Below, piece by piece: positions 1 through 5,699 of a DNA stretch of 14,462 bases (position 1 is the first letter of the stretch; each line of letters begins with the position of its first letter). The DNA comes from Gammaproteobacteria bacterium. GTDB lineage: Bacteria; Pseudomonadota; Gammaproteobacteria; Arenicellales; DRJH01. Made by a program: the position numbers and the translations under genes. The notes beneath the pieces are model-generated. The model was not told the DNA's origin, ran no database searches, and saw only the letters and a list, made by a program, of their open reading frames with translations. The DNA is taken from NCBI GenBank assembly GCA_011052285.1, contig DRJH01000182.1:1-14462 (forward strand). Reading direction: 5' to 3'.

Positions 1-16
1 GTGTGTTCGTACTCGA

Positions 17-45
17 ATGCTCACATATGACCTATATGCTCACAT
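17..45. repeat. 10-bp direct repeat in the leader upstream of argC
   Basis: The ten-mer ATGCTCACAT occurs at 17-26 and again at 36-45, a 19-bp period. The surrounding 250 bases before argC hold no convincing gene: the only plus-strand frame (3-185, 60 residues) has no recognisable family and a composition unlike its neighbours. The repeat could be a pair of protein-binding sites or the edge of a dispersed intergenic element cut by the window boundary. The sequence alone does not decide between these. Confidence 0.45.
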
Positions 46-250
46 TCTCCGTGCGAAAATGCCTTGTACCGAACCAAAATCTAAACACGCTGAATAGTTA
101 CAAAACTGGTACTATTTTCATTTTCAGTGAGGCCGCAGCTTTGAGTCTTTCTGTTGGGTGGAATGTACAGCATTATGTGTCGTAGTAGGGTGTATGACAG
201 AACAATTTCAGGTTAATTTTGGGGCAACACCTTTAAGGGGTTGAGATTAG

Positions 251-1285
251 ATGGCTATTAAAGCAGGTATTGTCGGTGCTACCGGGTATACCGGAGTGGA
301 GCTACTGCGCCTGTTGGCCGCACATCCACAGGTAGAAATTGCCCTGATTACCTCGAGAGCTCTGGCTGGACAGGCTGTATCAGACCTATTTCCGAGCCTG
401 CGAGGGGTGGTGGATTTACATTTTTCCGTACCTGATCCAGTTCAGCTTAGTACCTGCGATGTGGTATTTTTTGCCACGCCCAACGGGGTTGCCATGCAGT
501 ATGTCCCCAAGTTACTGGAAGCGGGGGTCAAGGTAATTGATCTGGCAGCAGATTTCAGGATCCGGGATGTGGCTGTATGGGAACAGTGGTATGGGCAAGC
601 CCACAGTTGCCCACAGTTACTATCCGAGGCAGTTTATGGCCTGCCGGAAACTCACCGCCAGCAGATCAGGGAAGCCCGTCTGGTGGCCAATCCTGGGTGT
701 TATCCAACGGCGGTACAATTGGGTTTTCTGCCATTGCTGGAGCAAGCTGCGGTTGAGACCGGGGCGCTGATAGCAGACTGCAAGTCGGGAGTCAGTGGCG
801 CAGGTCGTAAGGCTGCAGTCAGTGGCTTATTATGCGAAACCAGCGAATCCTTCAAAGCCTATGCGGTATCAGGACACCGCCATTGGCCGGAGATATGCCA
901 AGGTTTGGACGAGATGTCGGAGCAAGCAGTTGGACTGACCTTTGTTCCGCATCTGGTGCCGATGATTCGAGGTATCCATGCTACGCTTTATGCACGGCTC
1001 AAGGATCCCGGGCTTGATGTGCAGAGCGTATTTGAAGAATGCTACCAGGAAGAGCCCTTTGTTGATGTGATGCCGCAGGGTAGCCACCCGGAAACGCGCA
1101 GTGTGCATGGCGCAAATGTTTGTCGAATGGCCTGTCATCTGGCCCCTGACCAGCGAACCGTTGTGATCCTGGTCGTCGAAGATAATCTGGTCAAAGGTGC
1201 AGCCGGTCAGGCGGTGCAGAACATGAATCTTATGTTCGCAGTCGAAGAATCCACAGGGCTGACCGGAGCGGCGGTAACCCCGTAG
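251..1285 (+). CDS. argC: N-acetyl-gamma-glutamyl-phosphate reductase ArgC
   Basis: ArgC catalyses the third step of arginine synthesis: NADPH-dependent reduction of N-acetylglutamyl phosphate to N-acetylglutamate semialdehyde in the cytoplasm. The 344-residue product has the length of type 1 ArgC. The N-terminal Rossmann nucleotide-binding loop GATGYTG is at residues 9-15. The catalytic cysteine is C150 in NPGCYPTA, and the GHRHWPEI motif carrying the conserved histidines is at 208-215. The ATG at 251 is preceded by a purine-rich stretch (AAGGGGTTGAG) that can serve as ribosome binding site. The gene stands apart from other arginine genes, next to bactofilin and erpA, an arrangement I recall from Pseudomonas-type genomes. 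All key residues are present, and I see no damage. Confidence 0.97.
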   Translation: MAIKAGIVGATGYTGVELLRLLAAHPQVEIALITSRALAGQAVSDLFPSLRGVVDLHFSVPDPVQLSTCDVVFFATPNGVAMQYVPKLLEAGVKVIDLAADFRIRDVAVWEQWYGQAHSCPQLLSEAVYGLPETHRQQIREARLVANPGCYPTAVQLGFLPLLEQAAVETGALIADCKSGVSGAGRKAAVSGLLCETSESFKAYAVSGHRHWPEICQGLDEMSEQAVGLTFVPHLVPMIRGIHATLYARLKDPGLDVQSVFEECYQEEPFVDVMPQGSHPETRSVHGANVCRMACHLAPDQRTVVILVVEDNLVKGAAGQAVQNMNLMFAVEESTGLTGAAVTP

Positions 1286-1328
1286 AGAAAATCTGGCCAA
1301 TGACAGCTTTTTCGCAGTAGCTTGTCTG

Positions 1329-1342
1329 TTCTCGGATAGCCT
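1329..1342. repeat. 14-mer shared with the palindrome after the bactofilin gene
   Basis: TTCTCGGATAGCCT lies here, 44 bp after the argC stop, and is repeated exactly at 1971-1984, so the two copies bracket the bactofilin gene. At 1971-1984 it is nearly all of the right arm of an 88-bp inverted repeat. Here the matching left arm is absent, so this copy may be half of the same element. Confidence 0.5.
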
Positions 1343-1377
1343 GCAAGGATAAGTTGACGAGAAAGTGCTATCCTTGC
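1343..1377. repeat. 9-bp inverted repeat between argC and bactofilin
   Basis: GCAAGGATA (1343-1351) and TATCCTTGC (1369-1377) are perfectly complementary with a 17-nt loop. No T-run follows, so it is not a canonical intrinsic terminator. A competing 7-bp pairing, GGATAGC (1334-1340) with GCTATCC (1367-1373), uses part of the same right arm. It may be an RNA structure in the bactofilin leader or a processing hairpin after argC. Confidence 0.4.
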
Positions 1378-1383
1378 GCTGCT

Positions 1384-1415
1384 GCGCTGACCAAACTGTG
1401 CGTTGACCAAACTGT
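1384..1415. repeat. 16-bp tandem duplication upstream of the bactofilin ribosome binding site
   Basis: Two head-to-tail 16-bp units, GCGCTGACCAAACTGT (1384-1399) and GCGTTGACCAAACTGT (1400-1415), differ at one base. They end directly before the GGAGGG ribosome binding sequence at 1417-1422. They may be a recent slippage duplication or a paired operator. Confidence 0.6.
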
Positions 1416-1426
1416 TGGAGGGTAAA

Positions 1427-1897
1427 ATGCTGAGAATGAAATCTAATGATCATTCAGACGATGATATTACGCAAAGACTACCTGCCGAAGGCATTGATGC
1501 CATGATTGGCAAAAGTATTGAAATTACCGGTAATTTGAAATTTTCAGGGGGTCTGCGAATCGATGGCAAGGTATTGGGAAATGTTACTTCGGCGGATGAA
1601 AAACACCCGGAAAGCGTATTGATTATAGGCGAAAGCGGCTTGGTGGAAGGCGATGTCACGGTCCCACATGTGATTGTTAACGGGGCTGTGAAGGGCAAAC
1701 TGGTCTCCAGTAACCGAATTGAACTCCAGGCTCGGGCTCGCATACATGGAGATATCCATTATGCTACAATCGAGATGGAGCTCGGTGCCGCCGTAAATGG
1801 TAATTTGAGCTCGCGGAACAATTCCACGGCAGCCGTGACGACCCCATCACCGCCATCAAGAGCGAAATCAGTCACTCGCTCCTTAAAAACAGATTAA
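1427..1897 (+). CDS. Bactofilin family (polymer-forming cytoskeletal) protein
   Basis: Bactofilins are small beta-helical proteins that self-assemble without nucleotide into filaments or patches, usually at the membrane, and often organise cell-wall enzymes. The 156-residue product has the pattern of the family. A short polar, acidic N-terminus is followed from about residue 25 to 125 by a core of short hydrophobic repeats rich in G, I and V (for example ITGNLKFSGGLRIDGKVLGN and LIIGESGLVEGDVTVPHVIV). A polar Ser/Thr/Pro-rich tail with basic residues completes it. No signal peptide or membrane helix is visible. I chose the ATG at 1427 because GGAGGG sits 5 bases upstream; a TTG at 1403 in the same frame lies inside the 16-bp tandem repeat and is unlikely. 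The nearby anmK and M23 peptidase make a cell-wall role plausible, but this is inference. Confidence 0.85.
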   Translation: MLRMKSNDHSDDDITQRLPAEGIDAMIGKSIEITGNLKFSGGLRIDGKVLGNVTSADEKHPESVLIIGESGLVEGDVTVPHVIVNGAVKGKLVSSNRIELQARARIHGDIHYATIEMELGAAVNGNLSSRNNSTAAVTTPSPPSRAKSVTRSLKTD

Positions 1898-1985
1898 GAG
1901 GCTGTCCGAGCATAGAGAACCTACTGCGGATAAGTGGACTTTGGCCCGTTTTCCCTGGCCACGGTACCTATTCTCGGATAGCCTC
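1898..1985. repeat. 88-bp imperfect palindrome after the bactofilin stop
   Basis: The left arm GAGGCTGTCCGAG (1898-1910) pairs with the right arm CTCGGATAGCCTC (1973-1985) with one G-T position. After one mismatch, ATAG (1912-1915) pairs with CTAT (1968-1971). An inner stem TGGCC (1942-1946) / GGCCA (1957-1961) has a ten-base loop. The element begins at the base after the TAA stop. There is no T-tract after it and no obvious target-site duplication at its ends. It may be a REP/MITE-like intergenic repeat or an RNA hairpin protecting or ending the bactofilin transcript. Confidence 0.55.
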
Positions 1986-1988
1986 CTA

Positions 1989-2010
1989 GGAGTCTGCAGC
2001 GGAGTACTCC
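1989..2010. repeat. Short palindromes in the erpA upstream region
   Basis: GGAGTACTCC at 2001-2010 is a perfect 10-bp palindrome, and its ACTCC half can also pair with GGAGT at 1989-1993. It could be an operator for erpA, but I recognise no known binding motif. In the rest of the spacer (2011-2127) I see no clear promoter. Confidence 0.3.
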
Positions 2011-2127
2011 CATGTCGTTACTCGGCAAGTAAATCCGCAGCTAGCGAAAGCCATTGTCACACATTCTCACCATTGGAAAGGGATAAGGGCTCGGCAGACT
2101 GCCTACTGGGCTTATGAGTGATCATAT

Positions 2128-2466
2128 ATGGGTAAAACAATGAATTTATTGAGATTATCTGATGCGGCAGCAGCACGTGTGCAGGAGTTAATTGCTGCTG
2201 ATGGTAGGCAAGATCTGAAAATGCGGGTATTTATCCGCGGCGGGGGTTGCTCTGGGTTTCAGTACGGATTTTCTTTTGATCAGGCGCAAGATGATGATCT
2301 GGAAGTTAGCTGCTCGGGGTTGTCCGTGTTGGTTGATCCATTGAGCTTGCAATATCTGCAGGGAGCGCGGGTGGACTATATCGATGATCTGCAGGGTGCT
2401 CGCTTCGTGGTGGATAATCCGAATGCATCAGCCACCTGCGGCTGTGGTTCCTCATTTTCAATCTAA
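2128..2466 (+). CDS. erpA: Iron-sulfur cluster insertion protein ErpA (A-type carrier)
   Basis: ErpA is an A-type carrier that receives Fe-S clusters from the scaffold machinery and delivers them to apo-proteins, including respiratory and isoprenoid enzymes. The 112-residue product has the three ligand cysteines of the family: C41 in RGGGCSGFQYGF, and C104 and C106 in the C-terminal CGCGSSFSI. The segment VDPLSLQYLQGARVDY is a strong ErpA signature that separates it from IscA and SufA. An additional cysteine occurs at C62. The start could be the ATG at 2128 or the one at 2140 (residue 5), since neither has a strong ribosome binding site. The gene stands alone and converges on anmK. Its presence a few kilobases from the Fe-S-rich nuo operon fits its role but need not mean co-regulation. 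Confidence 0.95.
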   Translation: MGKTMNLLRLSDAAAARVQELIAADGRQDLKMRVFIRGGGCSGFQYGFSFDQAQDDDLEVSCSGLSVLVDPLSLQYLQGARVDYIDDLQGARFVVDNPNASATCGCGSSFSI

Positions 2467-2514
2467 GTGTAGCTGCCCGAGTAGCACAGCGGTGCGGACA
2501 TCTCGTTTTATGGC

Positions 2515-2553
2515 GCAGAGCGTTTAACGTAAAGAGGTCGCCGCTCTAACGCA
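2515..2553. other. Possible stem-loop between the convergent erpA and anmK genes
   Basis: In the 110-bp spacer where erpA and anmK converge, AGAGCG (2517-2522) and CGCTCT (about 2543-2548) are complementary, and GCGTT/AACGC offers an overlapping alternative pairing. No T-run accompanies either, so termination is only a guess. Confidence 0.2.
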
Positions 2554-2576
2554 CGTGATGCCTCGTCCTGATACCG

Positions 2577-3716
2577 TCATACCCGATAAACGGCACCAGC
2601 AATCACCGCATGTTGGGCACCGGTGATCGGCACCGTGTTGACTGGATGGCCTACTAGTGTTTGACAGGCCAACCAGGCGAAGCCAGCTGCTTCCACCCAG
2701 TCGGGTGCCAGACCCAGAGCGTTTGTGTCTGTTACGGAAAGTGGGTACATACGGTTTGCAATACGCTGCAACAGGGTTCGATTGTTGCTGCCACCACCAC
2801 AAACATACACTTCGCGAGCCTGCGGTGCATAACGTTTAAGCGCATCAGTGATCGAGACCACGGTTAATTCGAGCAAGGTTGCTTGCAGGTCGGCTGGCTG
2901 TATTGAGGATGCTCGTTGGTATGAGCCTAACCAGTCAAAATTAAAATACTCCAGGCCAGTGCTTTTCGGAGGGGGCTGTGAAAAATACGGATCTTGTAAC
3001 AATTGTTGCAATAATGCCTGGTCAACTTTGCCACTTGCAGCCCACTGTCCATCCTGGTCAAATTTACGGCCCTGAATTTGTTGGCAATGGTGATCCATCA
3101 AGGTATTTCCGGGACCACAGTCAAAACCCTTGGCAGCTTGTTGTGGGTCGGTGACAAGGATAGAGATGTTGGCGATACCGCCGATATTGACGATCGCCCG
3201 CTCGATACCGTGCGCAGAAAAAAAAGCTTGATGAAACAAGGGTGCCAGTGGTGCTCCCTGGCCACCGGCTGCCAGGTCTGCTTGTCGAAAGTGGGCGACT
3301 GTGGTGATGCCGGTTCGTTCGGCGATCACAGCGGGCTGCCCAATCTGGATGCTATAGGGTGAAGCGCCTTGCGGTGCATGGCGCAGGGTTTGTCCGTGGC
3401 TACCTATGGCGCGGATTTCCTGGTGGGTCAACCCAGCCAGGCGAATGACTGACCCGGCAGCCTGAGCGAAAGTATCGCCGAGCTGGATATCCAAACGAGC
3501 GCAGCGTGCCAGTTCATCATATCCTTGCGGTGCCATGAGACGGCGAATTTCATCCAGCAGTATGGTGTCGATCGGTGTATTCTGGGCTGCCAGCAGTTGT
3601 AGTGAGTGGTCATGCAGCATCACCACAGCAGCATCTATGGCATCGGCACTGGTGCCGGACATGAGTCCGATATAACAGCCTGTTCTATCCGCTAACGCAG
3701 TGTTCGGAGTTTGCAC
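2577..3716 (-). CDS. anmK: Anhydro-N-acetylmuramic acid kinase AnmK
   Basis: AnmK opens the 1,6-anhydro ring of anhydro-MurNAc and phosphorylates it with ATP to give MurNAc-6-phosphate, a step in cytoplasmic recycling of peptidoglycan fragments. From the GTG at 3716 the product is 379 residues, near the family norm of about 370. Visible motifs are the N-terminal phosphate-binding loop IGLMSGTSADAID (16-28), IGSHGQT (104-110), GGQGAPL (151-157), NIGGIANIS (177-185), the catalytic aspartate D199 in GFDCGPGN, and DPYFSQPPPKSTG (242-254). The usual GTSLDG/GTSMDG is here GTSADA, a mild oddity. The frame is open upstream to 3788, overlapping the peptidase gene, but homology begins only at about residue 14 of my start. 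The stop of the upstream peptidase gene lies 31 bases before the start, suggesting one transcript. Confidence 0.94.
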   Translation of the reverse strand: MQTPNTALADRTGCYIGLMSGTSADAIDAAVVMLHDHSLQLLAAQNTPIDTILLDEIRRLMAPQGYDELARCARLDIQLGDTFAQAAGSVIRLAGLTHQEIRAIGSHGQTLRHAPQGASPYSIQIGQPAVIAERTGITTVAHFRQADLAAGGQGAPLAPLFHQAFFSAHGIERAIVNIGGIANISILVTDPQQAAKGFDCGPGNTLMDHHCQQIQGRKFDQDGQWAASGKVDQALLQQLLQDPYFSQPPPKSTGLEYFNFDWLGSYQRASSIQPADLQATLLELTVVSITDALKRYAPQAREVYVCGGGSNNRTLLQRIANRMYPLSVTDTNALGLAPDWVEAAGFAWLACQTLVGHPVNTVPITGAQHAVIAGAVYRV

Positions 3717-3747
3717 AATTAACGATGATCTGCTCTGACACAGGTAA

Positions 3748-5535
3748 TTAGCGGTTAGCGACAATCCGGATCTGCTGCCCTGCCTCAAGTTTGGCCAGAT
3801 ACTGTCGCGTGCTATTACGAAATGCCAGAAGTTCTTGTTTCGAAATTGCCAGCACCCGAGGGGGACGAAAGGTTACCGGATTCTTGTATTTGCCATTGAC
3901 TCGAAACTCGTAATGCAGGTGTGGGCCGGTTGCCAGGCCGCTACTGCCGACGTAGGCAATGATGTCACCCTGTTTGACACGACTGCCGCTGCGCAGGCCA
4001 CGTGAAAATTTTGATAGATGAGCATAAACGGTGCTGTAGGGGCCGCCGTGTCGAATAATTACGGTACGACCATAGCCTCCTTTCCAACCCTTGAACAAGA
4101 TCGTACCATCAGCAGTAGATCGCACTGATGTACCACGAGGTGCTGCGTAGTCCACACCATTATGGGCACGCCACTTTTTGAGTTTGGGGTGGTAGCGTCG
4201 TAGTGAGAATCCGGAGCTGATACGGCTGAATTTAACTGGAGTTTTCAAAAAGCTGCGTCGTAGGCTGCTGCCATCCGGTGCATAGTAGCCCGTTTTGTTG
4301 AGGCTGTCGGTAAAGCGTACAGCGCGGTAGCGAATACCTTGATTAACAAACTCTGCGGCTAGAACCGGTCCGTTACGGACGAGCTTACCCTGCCAGCGAT
4401 CTTGCTGCCAGAGCACATTGAAACGATCACCGCGACGTAAATCCTGGCCAAAATCGATATCCCAGCCAAAAATATCCACCAGTTGTAGCATCACGGATAC
4501 AGGTACACGTTGTAGCCGTATCGCCTGTGCGAGTGATGAGATAATTTTGCCACGGGCTTGTCGTTGTACGGTCTGTACCGGCTTGGGGCTGATCGAAGTT
4601 TGGTAGCCAGCTGCTGTTTGGCGAATCTCCAAGGTGTTTTCCGCACTGAATTCATAACTCATCGCCAGTAAGCTATGGTCGGCAGCACTTTTCCAGTACA
4701 AGGATCTACCCGGGCGCAAGCGTTGTAACAACGAACCGGGACGGTTTCGGCTCAGGCTCAAGGCCAGAGCTTGCGGCAATTGCAGGCGTTTGAAGATACG
4801 GCTCAGGGAGTCGCCTTTGCGGACCAGGTAATGCTGCCACTGTTTGTCAATATCACGTGCACTTGGTTTGTGCAGCGGTACGGTTGCTGATTTCTCAGTG
4901 GGATTGTTATTTTGTAGGGTTACCGGTTCCTTAATGGGCGTGTTGTTTTGTTTGGCCACCGGCCTCTGAACAGGCTTATTATTTTGTACGATCACCGGCT
5001 TCTGAACAGGTTTGTTATTTTGTACGGTCACTGGCCTCGCAATAGGTTTGTTGTTTTGTAGGGTTACCGGTTTCTCAATGGGCTTGTTGTTTTGTTTGGC
5101 CACCGGTCTCGCAATAGGTTTGTTGTTTTGTCCGGTTACCGGCCCTGCGACGGGCTCGTTACTTGCTACGGTTGTCTGCTTTTCAACGGGCTTGCTGTTT
5201 TGTGTTGTTTTCGGCTTGGCGACGGATTTACTGCTGCCTGTCTCGGGATTGCTTGCTACCGGCAAGATGGTGAAGTCGCTGTTGGCGGAATTGTCAGCAA
5301 CAACGGATTTTTGCGAATCAGTGGCTGCTGAGATCAAGTGTTGTGAGGTTGGAGCTTGTACAGGGGTGTAGTCCGTCTGTGTCGGTGGTACAGATGGCGT
5401 CGTCGTGTCGTACCGGTTGGGGTTGTCAAACAGCAGGAATAATGAAACTGCCAAAATTACGGTTAACAGCAGATAGCGGTAATCCCGATTGAGGAATTTG
5501 GGGCCGGATTTGTTGGGGGTGGGGTGGCTACTCAT
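3748..5535 (-). CDS. Membrane-anchored LysM/M23 murein endopeptidase (MepM-like)
   Basis: This is predicted to be a zinc D,D-endopeptidase cutting peptide cross-links of peptidoglycan from the periplasmic side of the inner membrane. From the ATG at 5535 it has 595 residues. A short basic N-terminus precedes one membrane helix (about 22-36). A low-complexity linker follows, with ten 12-residue repeats (112-231). A LysM-like/OapA-type region comes next (about 235-282, with RKGDSLSRIF), then a C-terminal M23 domain. The zinc and catalytic residues are H458 and D462 (HNGVD), H506 (YAHLS), and H539 and H541 (HLHYEF), so the peptidase should be active. An in-frame ATG at 5556 is an alternative start; neither has a clear ribosome binding site. 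The linker makes it longer than typical MepM proteins (about 440). It is followed at once by anmK, so wall cleavage and fragment recycling are encoded together. Confidence 0.92.
   Translation of the reverse strand: MSSHPTPNKSGPKFLNRDYRYLLLTVILAVSLFLLFDNPNRYDTTTPSVPPTQTDYTPVQAPTSQHLISAATDSQKSVVADNSANSDFTILPVASNPETGSSKSVAKPKTTQNSKPVEKQTTVASNEPVAGPVTGQNNKPIARPVAKQNNKPIEKPVTLQNNKPIARPVTVQNNKPVQKPVIVQNNKPVQRPVAKQNNTPIKEPVTLQNNNPTEKSATVPLHKPSARDIDKQWQHYLVRKGDSLSRIFKRLQLPQALALSLSRNRPGSLLQRLRPGRSLYWKSAADHSLLAMSYEFSAENTLEIRQTAAGYQTSISPKPVQTVQRQARGKIISSLAQAIRLQRVPVSVMLQLVDIFGWDIDFGQDLRRGDRFNVLWQQDRWQGKLVRNGPVLAAEFVNQGIRYRAVRFTDSLNKTGYYAPDGSSLRRSFLKTPVKFSRISSGFSLRRYHPKLKKWRAHNGVDYAAPRGTSVRSTADGTILFKGWKGGYGRTVIIRHGGPYSTVYAHLSKFSRGLRSGSRVKQGDIIAYVGSSGLATGPHLHYEFRVNGKYKNPVTFRPPRVLAISKQELLAFRNSTRQYLAKLEAGQQIRIVANR
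4843..5202 (-). repeat. 36-bp tandem repeat encoding the peptidase linker
   Basis: Ten contiguous 36-bp units encode 12-residue repeats. The seven central units (4879-5130) follow QNN[K/T/N]Px...PV closely, for example QNNKPIARPVAK, QNNKPIEKPVTL and QNNKPVQKPVIV. Two degenerate units precede them and one follows. The units keep frame and remain similar but not identical, which points to expansion by duplication followed by drift. The composition (Pro, Asn, Lys, Val) suggests an extended, positively charged spacer holding the LysM and M23 domains away from the membrane. Confidence 0.9.
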
Positions 5536-5575
5536 CAGTAATAGGATATTTGGCATCAATTTTTGCAGACGACAC

Positions 5576-5602
5576 TTTATAGTGAAGTTCGCTTAAGGTC
5601 AA
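5576..5602 (-). promoter_or_regulatory. Putative sigma-70 promoter for the M23 peptidase - anmK pair
   Basis: Read on the minus strand, TTGACC (5602-5597) and TATAAA (5581-5576) resemble -35 and -10 boxes. The spacer is 15 bases, or 16 if the -35 box is taken as TTTGAC. Both spacings are on the short side. Transcription would begin near 5569, about 34 bases before the ATG at 5535. Confidence 0.4.
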
Positions 5603-5699
5603 AGCCAGAGTGTGGCAGAATCACAGCTTTGCCCAAGATGTCTGCTGTGCAGATGATCTGGCCGTAATCCCAACTGCTATACCAGAGAAAGAAATACCT

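Noticed and set aside
3..185. 60-residue open frame at the left edge
   Set aside because: No ribosome binding site, no family and a repeat-derived start; it is more likely non-coding.
1354..1382. TTGACG as a -35 box for the bactofilin gene
   Set aside because: No acceptable -10 box lies 16-18 bases downstream.
869..1453. 194-residue minus-strand open frame
   Set aside because: It is antisense to argC, whose catalytic and nucleotide-binding motifs are intact. It has no recognisable domain.
2748..2759. 12-base match, inverted, between the anmK coding region and the 16-bp repeat before nuoA
   Set aside because: It lies within well-conserved coding sequence and is a single short match, so chance is the simpler explanation.
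5012..5371. 119-residue plus-strand open frame rich in hydrophobic repeats (LLFC, VTGLAIG)
   Set aside because: It is the antisense reading of the 36-bp repeat array in the M23 peptidase. The real domains and membrane anchor are on the minus strand, and the frame has no ribosome binding site or family similarity.
5611..5634. TGGCAG...TTTGC as a sigma-54 promoter for tyrS
   Set aside because: The GG-to-GC spacing is 15 rather than 10 bases, so it cannot be a sigma-54 site.
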